A stretch of DNA of 64,000 nt, from the NCBI RefSeq assembly GCF_010560025.1, contig NZ_SAIY01000002.1, positions 558,001 to 622,000 on the forward strand, written 5' to 3'. Below, piece after piece: positions 1 to 8,384 of this stretch. The position numbers and the translations under genes were made by a program. A model generated the notes under the pieces. That model was given only the letters and a program-made list of their open reading frames with translations. It did not search any database and was not told the origin of the DNA. Positions within the stretch are counted from its first letter, which is position 1. Each line of letters opens with the position of its first letter. Origin of the DNA: Verrucosispora sioxanthis. Lineage in GTDB: Bacteria > Actinomycetota > Actinomycetes > Mycobacteriales > Micromonosporaceae.

Positions 1-1
1 C

Positions 2-661
2 AACTTCGCACCGCAAATGGTGAGCCGGGCCCTGCCGGCGGTGTGGGAACTGGCCACGCCGGACCAGGCGCTGCGCGCCCGGCTGACCGGTGCGGTGCAG
101 GCGCTCGCCGAGTTGACCTACGAGTTGCCCGAGCGGCATCTCGTGGAGGCCGCCGACCTGCTCGAGGCCGCCACCGACGGGCTCGGCACGGCCGGCCGGG
201 TGCTCGGCGCGGCGAACGCGGGCCTGCCCCGGGGTGAGTACCCGCTGGCTCGGCTCTGGCAGGCCGCCACCACGCTGCGCGAACATCGTGGTGACGGGCA
301 CGTGGCCGCGCTGGTCGCCGCCGACCTCGACCCGGTGGAGACGCTCGCCTGGCGGGTCGCGGTCGACATGCCGGCGGCCAACCTCCTCGGCCGGGGCTGG
401 TCGGAGCAGGACTGGTCGCAGGCGCGTGACCGGCTCACCGTCCGTGGCTGGCTGGACGCCGAGGGCAAGCCGACCGAGCGCGGCCGGACGTCCTTCCAGG
501 CGATCGAGGACGCCACCGATCTCGCCGCCACTCGCCCCTGGCTGACGCTCGGCCCCGAGCGTGCACACCGCCTCCGCGAACTGCTCGACCCGATCGCCCG
601 CGCCGCTCACACGGTCATCCCGCCGGACAGCCCCATCGGTCTGCCACCCCTGGCGAGTTGA
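2..661 (+). CDS. SCO6745-family protein, 5' end outside the window
   Basis: The frame is already open at base 2, and the residues before the first in-frame ATG (NFAPQ-MVSRALPAVW, ATG at 17) look like the middle of this actinobacterial family, so I treat the gene as cut by the window edge. The family normally has a further N-terminal section; here about 219 residues are visible. The C-terminal half has a winged-helix-like stretch (WSEQDWSQARDRLTVRGWL, then a TERGR turn). The biochemical role is unknown; a DNA-binding fold is a family-level expectation and not shown by any motif here. An imperfect hairpin overlaps and follows the stop codon. Confidence 0.8.
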   Translation, partial: NFAPQMVSRALPAVWELATPDQALRARLTGAVQALAELTYELPERHLVEAADLLEAATDGLGTAGRVLGAANAGLPRGEYPLARLWQAATTLREHRGDGHVAALVAADLDPVETLAWRVAVDMPAANLLGRGWSEQDWSQARDRLTVRGWLDAEGKPTERGRTSFQAIEDATDLAATRPWLTLGPERAHRLRELLDPIARAAHTVIPPDSPIGLPPLAS

Positions 662-717
662 CCAAGAAGTTCCGGTCTGACTTGTCGTCGATTCCTGACG
701 CGAACTTCTTGATCGAC
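657..717. terminator. Imperfect intergenic hairpin after the SCO6745 gene
   Basis: An 18-base arm at 657-674 pairs with 700-717 at 14 of 18 positions around the core AAGAAGTTC/GAACTTCTT. The left arm overlaps the upstream stop codon. It probably acts as a factor-independent terminator, and it resembles the AT-richer palindromes at several other gene ends in this window. Confidence 0.5.
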
Positions 718-745
718 GCCGCGGTGGGTGGGAGAGGATGGGGGT

Positions 746-1402
746 GTGACGGTGGATGGAGTGGTTTTCGACCTTGACGGGGTGATCGTCGACTCCGAGC
801 CGGTGTGGGAGGAGGTTCGGCGGGCTTACGTCGCGGAGCACGGGGGTGTCTGGCAGGACGACACCCAGCGTCGGCTGATGGGGATGAGCACCGGCGAGTG
901 GGCCCGCTACCTCAGCGACGAGTTGGGGGTGCGGCGCACCGCCGACCAGGTGGCCGCCGAGGTGGTCGAGGAGATGGCCCGCCGCTACGCGGCCCGGGTG
1001 CCGGTGATCGACGGCGCGGTCGACGTGGTCCGCCGGCTGGCCGCACGGTGGCCGCTGGGACTGGCCAGTTCCTCGCCGACCCGGCTGATCGGCGCGGCGC
1101 TGGCCGCCACCGACCTGACCGGCTCGTTCCGCAGCACCCTGTCGACCGAGGAGACCGAGCGCGGCAAGCCGGCACCGGACGTCTACCTGAGCGTGGCCGA
1201 GCGGCTCGGCCTCGACCCGACGCGCTGCGTGGCGGTGGAGGACTCTTCGAACGGGGTCCGTTCCGCGGCTGCGGCCGGGATGGCGGTGGTGGCGGTGCCG
1301 CACGGGGCGTACCCGCTGGATCCGGACGCTCGGCGGCTGGCCGTGGCGGTGCTGGACTCGATCGACGAGTTGACCCCGGAGGTCGTCGACCGGCTGGGCT
1401 GA
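746..1402 (+). CDS. HAD-superfamily phosphatase, beta-phosphoglucomutase-like
   Basis: The four HAD motifs are present in order: the nucleophile motif FDLDGV (Asp9/Asp11), the motif II serines in LASSSP, the lysine of ERGKPAPDVYL, and the acidic AVEDSSNG. The cap is an alpha-helical insert after motif I, as in the beta-phosphoglucomutase/GPH subclass, and the 218-residue length is typical. I chose GTG 746 because GGAGAGG sits 8 bases upstream; an in-frame GTG at 728 has no ribosome site. It probably dephosphorylates a small phosphometabolite in the cytoplasm; the substrate cannot be read from the sequence. It is a single gene separated by hairpins from its neighbours. Confidence 0.88.
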   Translation: MTVDGVVFDLDGVIVDSEPVWEEVRRAYVAEHGGVWQDDTQRRLMGMSTGEWARYLSDELGVRRTADQVAAEVVEEMARRYAARVPVIDGAVDVVRRLAARWPLGLASSSPTRLIGAALAATDLTGSFRSTLSTEETERGKPAPDVYLSVAERLGLDPTRCVAVEDSSNGVRSAAAAGMAVVAVPHGAYPLDPDARRLAVAVLDSIDELTPEVVDRLG

Positions 1403-1430
1403 ACCGGCACCGGGCGGTCCCCCGCCCGCC

Positions 1431-1436
1431 TACGGT
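1431..1436 (+). promoter_or_regulatory. -10 element TACGGT, leaderless start
   Basis: TACGGT lies 7 bases before ATG 1444 with no ribosome-binding site between, the spacing expected when transcription begins at the start codon. Confidence 0.55.
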
Positions 1437-1443
1437 CGGTGGC

Positions 1444-2454
1444 ATGAAGGCGATGGTGTACGAACGCACCGGCGATCCCTCCGTGCTCCAGTTGGTCGAG
1501 CGGCCGGTGCCGGAACCCGGGCCGGGCGAGGTGCTGGTGCGGATCGCGGTGTCCGGGGTGAACCCGACCGACTGGAAGTCGCGCCGGCAGGGCCCGCTGC
1601 CGGCCGGCTGGCAGATACCGGGCCAGGACGGCGCCGGAGTGGTCGAGGCGGTCGGCGAGGGGGTCGACCAGGAGCTGATCGGCGAGCGGGTCTGGGTCTG
1701 GGAGGCCGCCTGGCAGCGGCCCTGGGGAACCGCCGCCGAGTACACGGTGGTGCCGGTCCGCCAGGCGGTCCGCCTCGGCGACGCGTCCTTCGAACTGGGC
1801 GCCTGCCTCGGCATCCCGTTCCTGACGGCGCACCGGTGCCTGACCTCCGGCGAGTATTTGCCGGACACCCTGCGTCCCGGCGCGCTCAGTGACCACACGG
1901 TGCTGGTACAGGGTGGGGCCGGCGCCGTGGGCAACGCGGCGGTCCAGTTGGCGTCCTGGGCCGATGCCTGCGTGATCGCCACGGTCAGCAGCGCCGAGAA
2001 GGCCCAACTGGCCGCGGCGGCCGGTGCCTCGTTGGTGGTCAACTACCGGGAACAGGACGTGGTGGAGGAGGTCCACAAGATCGCGCCCGACGGGGTGCAC
2101 GGCATCGTGGAGGTCTCCCCCGCCCGCAACGCGGCCACCGACGTTCGGCTGCTGCGCCCGGGCGGAGTGGTCAGCGTGTACGCCAACGACGGCGGTGACG
2201 AGGTGACGTTGCCGGTCGGCCCGCTGATGGCGCCGAACGCCCGTTGGCAGTTCGTGCTGGTCTACACGATGCCGAAGGCGGCCAAGGCCCAGGCGCTTGT
2301 CGACGTCGCGGCGGCCGCCGCGCAGGGCGGGATCCGGGTGGGCGAGGAAGCCGGTCTGCCGTTGCATTCCTATCCGCTGTCGGCGACCGCCGCCGCTCAT
2401 CAGGCGGTGGAGGACTCGGTGGTCGGCAGGGTGCTGCTCAGCGCTCACGAATAA
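1444..2454 (+). CDS. Zinc-independent alcohol dehydrogenase/NADPH:quinone oxidoreductase
   Basis: A 336-residue medium-chain dehydrogenase. The N-terminal GroES-like domain (MKAMVYERTG, PGPGEVLVRI, GQDGAGVVEAVGEGV) is followed by a Rossmann domain whose nucleotide-binding loop reads VQGGAGAVGNAAVQLA, as in quinone oxidoreductases (AxGGVGxxAxQ). The catalytic and structural zinc cysteines of alcohol dehydrogenases are absent, supporting the quinone-reductase branch. It probably uses NADPH to reduce quinones or enones in the cytosol. Translation starts at the first codon of a probably leaderless mRNA. A strong hairpin follows before the convergent acyl-CoA ligase. Confidence 0.9.
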   Translation: MKAMVYERTGDPSVLQLVERPVPEPGPGEVLVRIAVSGVNPTDWKSRRQGPLPAGWQIPGQDGAGVVEAVGEGVDQELIGERVWVWEAAWQRPWGTAAEYTVVPVRQAVRLGDASFELGACLGIPFLTAHRCLTSGEYLPDTLRPGALSDHTVLVQGGAGAVGNAAVQLASWADACVIATVSSAEKAQLAAAAGASLVVNYREQDVVEEVHKIAPDGVHGIVEVSPARNAATDVRLLRPGGVVSVYANDGGDEVTLPVGPLMAPNARWQFVLVYTMPKAAKAQALVDVAAAAAQGGIRVGEEAGLPLHSYPLSATAAAHQAVEDSVVGRVLLSAHE

Positions 2455-2542
2455 GCGGCTCGACCTGGGAGTTTTCGCCGTACGCAGGACAGAGGCGAAC
2501 AAGTCTCGCAATACTGGCATTGCGGGTCGCCCCGCAAGGAAC

Positions 2543-2579
2543 GGGCGGCCCCGGCGCGGTGCGAACGCCGGGGCCGCCC
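2543..2579. terminator. Bidirectional hairpin between convergent genes
   Basis: A perfect 14-bp GC-rich stem (2543-2556 with 2566-2579) and a 9-base loop. It sits between the quinone oxidoreductase and acyl-CoA ligase genes, which converge. There is no U-tract, which is common in high-GC actinobacteria. Confidence 0.75.
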
Positions 2580-2637
2580 ACCGGAGAGAGGTCTGTTCAG
2601 GCCACTACTCCCAATGGCGATGATGCGCCGAAAAACG

Positions 2638-4287
2638 TTACGGCGTGGCCAGTTCCCGCACATTCAGGTCGCCGTCGGCGTACCGGGAGCGCACCACCTT
2701 CTTGTCGAACTTGCCGACGCTCGTCTTCGGCACCGCCTCGACGAACGCCCACCGCTCCGGCAACTGCCAGCGCGCCACCGACCCGGCCAGGAAGTCCCGC
2801 AACTCCTCCGGGGTCGCCGAGGCACCCTCCCGGAGCACCACCGTGGCCAGCGGCCGTTCGTCCCACCGCTGGTCCGGCACGCCCACCACGCAGGCCTCCA
2901 GCACCGCCGGGTGGGCCATCAACGCGTTCTCCAGTTCCACCGAGGAGATCCACTCGCCACCGGACTTGATCACGTCCTTGGCCCGGTCGGTGAGGGTGAG
3001 GTAGCCGTCCGCCGACAGCGTGCCCACGTCACCGGTACGCAGCCAGCCGTCGCGGAACTTCTCCGGGTCCGGCGCGTCGTCCCCGACGTACCGCGCGGTG
3101 ATCCACGGCCCACGGACCTCCAGCTCGCCGACGGAGGTTCCGTCGGCGGGCAGCGGTTCCCCGGCCGGGCCCACGACGCGGGCCCGCACGCCCGCCGGCA
3201 CCCGGCCCTGGGTGTACCGGTAGCGCCAGGCCTCGTCACCGCTCGCCCCGGCCGGTGGGCGCGACACCGAGCCCAGCGGCGACATCTCGGTCATCCCCCA
3301 CGCGTGGATGACGTCGATGCCGTGCCGCTCGTCGAACGCGTGCATCAGCGACGGCGGGCAGGCAGAACCACCGACGATCACCTCCGTGAGCGAGGAGGTG
3401 TCGACGTCGTGGCTGTCCAGGTAGGCAAGCAGGTCGGTCCAGATGGTCGGCACCGCACCGGCCAGCGTCGGCCGCTCGGCGGCGATCATCTCGGCGATCG
3501 GCGCGGCCTGGAGGAAACGGTCCGGCATCACCAGCGACGCGCCGGAGAGGAACGCCGCGAACGGCAGCCCCCACGACATCGCGTGGAACATCGGCACGAT
3601 CGCCAGTTCCCGGTCGGTCGGCCCGAGCCCGAACCCCTCCGGCATGCAGATCTGCAACGAGTGCAGGTAGATCGAGCGGTGCGAGTAGGCCACCCCCTTG
3701 GGGTTGCCGGTGGTGCCGGAGGTGTAGCAGAGGGCGGCGGCGTCGCGTTCGTCCACCTCGGGCCAGTCGTACACCTCCGGGCGGTCGGCCAGCAGCGCGT
3801 CCCAGTGATGTACGGCGATCCGGTCGCCCGCCGCCGCCAGCAGCGGGGCGGGATCGCCAGCGCCGACCACCACCACGTGTCGCACGCTCGTCATGCCACC
3901 GAGAGACTTCGCCAGCAGCGGGATCAACGTCGCGTCGACGAGCACCACCCGGTCCTCGGCGTGGTTGGCGATGTAGGTGACCTGGTCCGGAAAGAGCCGG
4001 ATGTTGAGCGTGTGCAGCACCGCACCCATGCTGGGCACCGCGAAGTACGCCACCAGGTGCTCGGTGTTGTTCCACATGAAGGTGGCGACCCGCTCGTCGC
4101 CGGTCACCCCGCACTCCGCCCGCAGCGCGTGCGCGAGCCGGGCGGCGTCCCGCCCGACCTCGGCGTACGTGCTGCGGCGCGGCTCGGCGCCGGTCCACGT
4201 CACCACCTCGGCCGCGCCGTGCACGGTGGCGCCGTGTTCGAGGATCCGGGAGACCTGAAGGGGGGCGTCCATCATCGTGCTACGCAT
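2638..4287 (-). CDS. Long-chain fatty acid-CoA ligase (AMP-binding enzyme)
   Basis: A 549-residue ANL-superfamily enzyme that activates a carboxylate to acyl-AMP and then acyl-CoA. The P-loop YTSGTTGNPKG, the HAWGMTEMSP adenine/substrate loop, the hinge RAKDVIKSGGEWIS and the C-terminal catalytic lysine region PKTSVGKFDKK are all present. The N-terminus MRSTMMDAPLQ matches the usual medium/long-chain ligase start. An upstream in-frame extension to 4479 overlaps the divergent Nudix gene and is not credible. The start is preceded by TAACTT at leaderless spacing. Chain-length specificity is inferred only from family resemblance. Confidence 0.92.
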   Translation of the reverse strand: MRSTMMDAPLQVSRILEHGATVHGAAEVVTWTGAEPRRSTYAEVGRDAARLAHALRAECGVTGDERVATFMWNNTEHLVAYFAVPSMGAVLHTLNIRLFPDQVTYIANHAEDRVVLVDATLIPLLAKSLGGMTSVRHVVVVGAGDPAPLLAAAGDRIAVHHWDALLADRPEVYDWPEVDERDAAALCYTSGTTGNPKGVAYSHRSIYLHSLQICMPEGFGLGPTDRELAIVPMFHAMSWGLPFAAFLSGASLVMPDRFLQAAPIAEMIAAERPTLAGAVPTIWTDLLAYLDSHDVDTSSLTEVIVGGSACPPSLMHAFDERHGIDVIHAWGMTEMSPLGSVSRPPAGASGDEAWRYRYTQGRVPAGVRARVVGPAGEPLPADGTSVGELEVRGPWITARYVGDDAPDPEKFRDGWLRTGDVGTLSADGYLTLTDRAKDVIKSGGEWISSVELENALMAHPAVLEACVVGVPDQRWDERPLATVVLREGASATPEELRDFLAGSVARWQLPERWAFVEAVPKTSVGKFDKKVVRSRYADGDLNVRELATP

Positions 4288-4294
4288 GGGTAAC

Positions 4295-4300
4295 AAGTTA
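4295..4300 (-). promoter_or_regulatory. -10 element TAACTT for the acyl-CoA ligase
   Basis: Read on the minus strand, TAACTT ends 7 bases before ATG 4287, so the transcript is probably leaderless. It is back to back with the Nudix promoter. Confidence 0.55.
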
Positions 4301-4330
4301 GTGTCGCCGGTCACACGTTGGGAACCCCCG

Positions 4331-4336
4331 TAAATT
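4331..4336 (+). promoter_or_regulatory. -10 element TAAATT for the Nudix gene
   Basis: TAAATT lies 6 bases before GTG 4343 with no ribosome-binding site, indicating a leaderless mRNA. About 30 bases separate it from the divergent -10 of the acyl-CoA ligase. Confidence 0.6.
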
Positions 4337-4342
4337 GTCCGG

Positions 4343-4834
4343 GTGAGCATCTCCTGGGCTGATTCGTACGTCGGGCAGCTACGCGCCCTGGCCGGCGACC
4401 GGACGCTGATGTTCGTCGGCGCGCGGGCCGTGGTGCGCGACAGCTCGGCCCGGATCCTGCTGATCCGCCGCTCCGACAACGGGCAGTGGGCACTGCCCGC
4501 CGGCGCGATGGAGTTGGGCGAGTCGATCGCGGACTGCGCCGTGCGGGAGGTACGCGAGGAGACCGGGCTGCGGGCGCTGCGGGTGAGCGCCTTCGCCCTC
4601 TACACCGGCCCGGACCGCACCCACACCAACATGTACGGCCACACCTACCAGATCTTCACCACCGCGTTCCGGGTGGAGGAGTGGGACGGACGGCTGGCCC
4701 GGGTCACCGACGAGACAAGCGACGCGGGCTTTTTCCACCACGAGGCGATGCCCCAGCCGCTCTCGGCAAGTGTCCTGGAGACCCTGGCCGACCTGGACGT
4801 CTTCGAGCAGACCAACCGTCTGATCCTGAAGTGA
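4343..4834 (+). CDS. Nudix hydrolase
   Basis: A 163-residue protein with a complete Nudix box beginning GAMELGESI and ending REVREETGL (GX5EX7REUXEEXGU), which binds the divalent metals used to hydrolyse nucleoside diphosphate derivatives. The flanking strands (LMFVGARAVVRDSSARILLIRR, YQIFTTAFRVEEW) fit the fold. The substrate is not determinable. A GTG start is chosen because of the leaderless promoter. It is a single gene closed by a strong hairpin. Confidence 0.93.
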   Translation: MSISWADSYVGQLRALAGDRTLMFVGARAVVRDSSARILLIRRSDNGQWALPAGAMELGESIADCAVREVREETGLRALRVSAFALYTGPDRTHTNMYGHTYQIFTTAFRVEEWDGRLARVTDETSDAGFFHHEAMPQPLSASVLETLADLDVFEQTNRLILK

Positions 4835-4842
4835 CCAGGCAG

Positions 4843-4879
4843 CACGGTGGCCTCGCCCGGGCGGGCGAGGCCACCGTGC
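4843..4879. terminator. Strong bidirectional terminator hairpin
   Basis: A perfect 17-bp stem (4843-4859 with 4863-4879) and a 3-base loop, in the 61-bp gap between the convergent Nudix and PfpI genes. Confidence 0.85.
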
Positions 4880-4895
4880 GGGCGCCGTCGGCGGA

Positions 4896-5444
4896 TCAGT
4901 GCCGACCCTCGGCGAACTCCTCGACGATCTTGGCGCAGAAGGCCGGCAGGTCGTCGGGCTTGCGGCTGCTGACCAGCCCGTTGTCGGTCACGACCTGCTC
5001 GTCGACCCATTCCGCGCCGGCATTCACCAGGTCCGTACGCAGGCTGGGCCAACTGGTCAGCCGCCGGCCCCGCACCACGTCCGCCTCGACGAGCGTCCAC
5101 GGGCCGTGGCAGATCACCCCGACCGGCTTGCCGGCGTCGAAGAACGACTTCACGAACCGGACGGCGTCGGAGTCGGTGCGCAGGAAGTCCGGGTTGGCCA
5201 CCCCACCGGGCAGCACCAGCGCGTCGTACCTGGCGGGATCCGCGTCGGCCGCGCTCACGTCCACCTCGTACGTGGTGGAGGGGTCCAGGTGCTCGAAGGA
5301 GGTGATCTTCCCAGGCTTGATCGACACCAGCTCGGCGGTCGCACCGGCCTGCTCGACGGCCTGACGCGGCTGGACGTACTCGACATCCTCCACGCCGTCG
5401 GTGGCCAGGAAGGCGACCCGCTTGCCCTGCAACGTCGCTGCCAT
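4896..5444 (-). CDS. DJ-1/PfpI-family protein (YhbO-like)
   Basis: A 182-residue class I glutamine-amidotransferase-like protein. The nucleophile elbow VICHGPW holds the catalytic cysteine, and the acidic DGVEDVEY loop near the N-terminus corresponds to the conserved glutamate. Family members act as chaperone/deglycase or protease-like stress proteins; which activity applies here is unknown. ATG 5444 is fixed by AAGGAG 8-9 bases upstream. The longer open frame to 5597 overlaps the region upstream of the divergent hldE-like gene and has no ribosome site. Confidence 0.93.
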   Translation of the reverse strand: MAATLQGKRVAFLATDGVEDVEYVQPRQAVEQAGATAELVSIKPGKITSFEHLDPSTTYEVDVSAADADPARYDALVLPGGVANPDFLRTDSDAVRFVKSFFDAGKPVGVICHGPWTLVEADVVRGRRLTSWPSLRTDLVNAGAEWVDEQVVTDNGLVSSRKPDDLPAFCAKIVEEFAEGRH

Positions 5445-5590
5445 AGTGTTCTCCTTTCCGGGGGTACGTCCGTATCCGTTCCCGGTGCCGACGTCACGAA
5501 ACGCGGCTGGACGGTGGCCCACCGCACGTCGCCGCCAGCGGGTGCCCGGCCGGCAGGTTTGACCCCGCCGACCGGAGGGGAACCGCCGGC

Positions 5591-7501
5591 ATGGCACGAG
5601 CAGCAGCGGAACAGCTCCGGTTCGCCGACGTCGTGCAGAGCTGGCTCGGGCGTCCGGTCCTGGTTATCGGTGACGCCATGCTCGACGAGTGGCGGTTCGC
5701 CGACTCCGACCGGTTGTGCCGGGAAGCCCCCGCACCGGTCCTCACCCTGCGCCGCCGCATCTCGGCGGCGGGTGGTGCCGCCAACACCGCCGTCAACATC
5801 GCCACGCTGGGCGGGCGCTCGGTGCTGGTGGCTCCCGTGGGGGCCGACGCCGCCGGCGACGAGCTGCACGACTGCCTCGACCGGGCCGGTGTCTGGGACC
5901 GCACGGTCAGCCAGCCGGGCCGCTACACCCCGGTCAAGCGTCGGATGCTGGCCGGCGACCAGATCCTGCTGCGGGAGGACTCCGGCGACCCGGACGACCC
6001 GCTCAGCGACCTGGGAGTGGACTGCCTGCTCACCGCCCTGGACTGTGCGAGTGCGGAACTGCGGGCCGCCAGCGGAGGCGAGAAACCGGCCCTGGTGGTC
6101 TGCGACTACGGTCTGGGCGCGCTGCCCGCGCCGGTACGCGCCTGGCTGGTCGAGCACCGGGACCGGTACGCCACGGTCGCGCTCGACGCCCACGACCTCG
6201 CCGACTGGCGGGGGCTCGCCCCGACCGTGGTGACCCCGAGCTTCGCCGAGGCCACCCGCCTGCTCGCCCGGGCGGGCACGGTCCGGCCGACCACGAACCC
6301 GGCGACGGCCGCTGACCCGGTCGGTACCGGTGCCTCGCCGGCCGCCGGTGGCCGCGAGCTGCACCTGGAGCATCCCGAGGTCGACCCGGCCGACGGGCCG
6401 TCCGAACTGACCGTCGGCACGGCTCCGGGTGCGGCCGGGATGCGGCGTACCGACGGGCCCACCGGCGAGCCGACTCCGGGCGAGAGTCGGGTGGCGATGA
6501 CCCGCGACGGGCTCAGCGTGACCGGCACGGGGGTGACCGTGAACGCCGAGGTCGGTGCCGGCGTGGACCGGGCCGTCCTGGCCGAGTCCCGGCTCGCCGA
6601 GCTGCGTGCCCACACCGGCGCGGCCGTGGTCGCGGTGACTCTGGACACCGAGGGCGCGGTGGTCGGCGGTGTCGACGGTGCGCCCGCCCGCAGTCACAGC
6701 ACACCCGTGCCCGCCAGCCACGCCGTCGGTGCCGGTGACGCCTACCTGGCCGCGATGACCCTCGCGCTGGCCGCCGACGCCCCGCTGTCCACCGCCGCGC
6801 AACTTGCCCAGCTCGCCGCGACGAGCACCGTCGCCGGCACCGGCACCTGCGTGTGCCGCCGCGAGGACCTGCTGGCCGCCCTGGGCCGACCGGCAGCCGA
6901 CGACCGGCAGGTACTCGTCGACACCGGGCACCTGACGGAGATCGTCGCCGAACACCGGCGGGCCGGCCGCTCGATCGTCTTCACCAACGGCTGCTTCGAC
7001 GTGCTGCACCGGGGGCACGTGCGGTACCTGGAACAGGCCCGCGCCCTCGGCGATCTGCTGGTGGTGGCGGTCAACTCCGACGGCAGCGTACGCCGGTTGA
7101 AGGGTGCGGACCGGCCGGTGAACCCGATCGAGGACCGGGCCGCCCTGCTCGCCGCGCTGACCTGCGTCGACCACGTGGTGGTGTTCGAGGAGGATTCCCC
7201 GGCCGCCCTCATCGAAGCCGTCCGGCCGGACGTCTACGTCAAGGGCGGCGACTACCCGCCCGAGCTGGTGCCGGAGGCGCCGCTGGTGCAACGGCTGGGC
7301 GGCCAGGTACGCACCCTGGGGTACGTACCGGACCGCTCCACCTCGGCGATCATCGACCGGATCCGCGCGTACGGGCAGGAGGGCGCGACCGACGCGCAGG
7401 CCGCTCCCACCCCGGCGGTGGAGACGTCCGGCGCGACCGGCACCGGAACCGCCGCCACGACCGGTGCGGACGCGCCGCCGCTGACCGGCAAGGCGCCGTG
7501 A
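5591..7501 (+). CDS. hldE: Bifunctional heptose-7-phosphate kinase/heptose-1-phosphate adenylyltransferase, with a long insert in the kinase domain
   Basis: The PfkB-type kinase domain starts VLVIGDAMLDEW, has the AAGGAANTAVNIATLG substrate loop, and its catalytic motif SHAVGAGDAY is at about residue 381. A nucleotidyltransferase domain follows with TNGCFDVLHRGHVRYL (HxGH at about 472), VYVKGGDY and STSAIIDRI, the HldE/RfaE order. The product makes ADP-heptose from heptose-7-phosphate with a separate phosphatase. At 636 residues it is far longer than the roughly 477 of E. coli HldE. About 90 low-complexity residues (229-323) split the kinase domain, and there is an Ala/Thr-rich tail. High GC at third codon positions shows the insert is really translated. 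The GT2 gene overlaps its stop by 4 bases. Confidence 0.88.
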   Translation: MARAAAEQLRFADVVQSWLGRPVLVIGDAMLDEWRFADSDRLCREAPAPVLTLRRRISAAGGAANTAVNIATLGGRSVLVAPVGADAAGDELHDCLDRAGVWDRTVSQPGRYTPVKRRMLAGDQILLREDSGDPDDPLSDLGVDCLLTALDCASAELRAASGGEKPALVVCDYGLGALPAPVRAWLVEHRDRYATVALDAHDLADWRGLAPTVVTPSFAEATRLLARAGTVRPTTNPATAADPVGTGASPAAGGRELHLEHPEVDPADGPSELTVGTAPGAAGMRRTDGPTGEPTPGESRVAMTRDGLSVTGTGVTVNAEVGAGVDRAVLAESRLAELRAHTGAAVVAVTLDTEGAVVGGVDGAPARSHSTPVPASHAVGAGDAYLAAMTLALAADAPLSTAAQLAQLAATSTVAGTGTCVCRREDLLAALGRPAADDRQVLVDTGHLTEIVAEHRRAGRSIVFTNGCFDVLHRGHVRYLEQARALGDLLVVAVNSDGSVRRLKGADRPVNPIEDRAALLAALTCVDHVVVFEEDSPAALIEAVRPDVYVKGGDYPPELVPEAPLVQRLGGQVRTLGYVPDRSTSAIIDRIRAYGQEGATDAQAAPTPAVETSGATGTGTAATTGADAPPLTGKAP

Positions 7502-8370
7502 ACCGACCCCTCGACGCCGGCACGCCCGCGCAGTTCCGCGCCGACCGGCTGGTCGACGTGCTCGTCCCGACCCGCAACCGGCCCACCGAACTCGCCGTCA
7601 CCCTCTCCGGGCTCGCCGCCCAGGAGGGGGTGCCGGGGTTCGGCGTGGTGGTCAGCGACCAGTCCGACGGCGACCCCGGATACCTCCACCCGGCGGCGGC
7701 CACCATGGTCCGGGCGCTACGCCACCGGGGGAATCCGGTGCTGCTGACCCGGCGACTGCCCCGACGCGGACTCGCCGAGCACCGCGACTTCCTGCTCGAC
7801 GCCTCCGTCGCGCGGTACGTCCTCTTCCTCGACGACGACGTCTGGCTGGAACCGGGCACACTGCGCCGGCTGGTGACCGCGATCGGCGAGCTGGGCTGCG
7901 GCTTCGTCGGCAACGGGGTGCACGGCCTGTCCTACCTGGACGACGTACGGCCGGACACGCACCGGCACTACCGGGAGTGGCCGGGCCGACCGGTGCCGGA
8001 GCGGGTCCGGCCGGGCACGCCCGAGTGGGACCGGGCGCAGATCCACTCCGCGGCGAATCTGCTGCACGTGACGGCGTCGCTGGCGCTCGCCGACGGTGAC
8101 TGGCGGGCGTACCAGGTGTCCTGGATCGGCGGCTGCGTGCTCTACGACCGAGCCAAGCTCGTCGACGCCGGCGGATTCGGCTTCTGGCGACGGGTACCGG
8201 CGCGGCACCAGGGCGAGGACGTCGCCGCGCAACTCGCCGTGCTGGCGCGGCACGGCGGTGCCGGCGTCCTGCCCAGCGGCGCCTACCACCTGGAGTCACC
8301 GACCACGGTCACCGAACGCGACGTGGAGGCATGGGAGGTCGTCCTCGCCTCGCTGGACCCGGACACCTGA
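7498..8370 (+). CDS. Family 2 glycosyltransferase
   Basis: A 290-residue GT-A fold enzyme. The N-terminus VDVLVPTRNRPTELAVTL is the nucleotide-sugar site and FLDDDVWLEP is the metal-binding DxD region; WIGGCVLYDR and the GEDV motif complete the acceptor side. The GTG start overlaps the hldE stop (GTGA), implying coupled translation, so it probably transfers or extends a heptose-containing glycan. No transmembrane segment is evident. Donor and acceptor are inferred only from the neighbourhood. Confidence 0.88.
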   Translation: MNRPLDAGTPAQFRADRLVDVLVPTRNRPTELAVTLSGLAAQEGVPGFGVVVSDQSDGDPGYLHPAAATMVRALRHRGNPVLLTRRLPRRGLAEHRDFLLDASVARYVLFLDDDVWLEPGTLRRLVTAIGELGCGFVGNGVHGLSYLDDVRPDTHRHYREWPGRPVPERVRPGTPEWDRAQIHSAANLLHVTASLALADGDWRAYQVSWIGGCVLYDRAKLVDAGGFGFWRRVPARHQGEDVAAQLAVLARHGGAGVLPSGAYHLESPTTVTERDVEAWEVVLASLDPDT

Positions 8371-8384
8371 GCCGGCGGAACCCG

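Noticed and set aside
2614..4293. Long plus-strand open frame antisense to the acyl-CoA ligase
   Set aside because: Rich in Arg, His and Gly with no recognisable domain; it mirrors the high-GC third positions of the real minus-strand gene.
5255..7291. 678-codon minus-strand open frame antisense to hldE
   Set aside because: Composition typical of an antisense shadow; the plus-strand frame has two complete enzyme domains.
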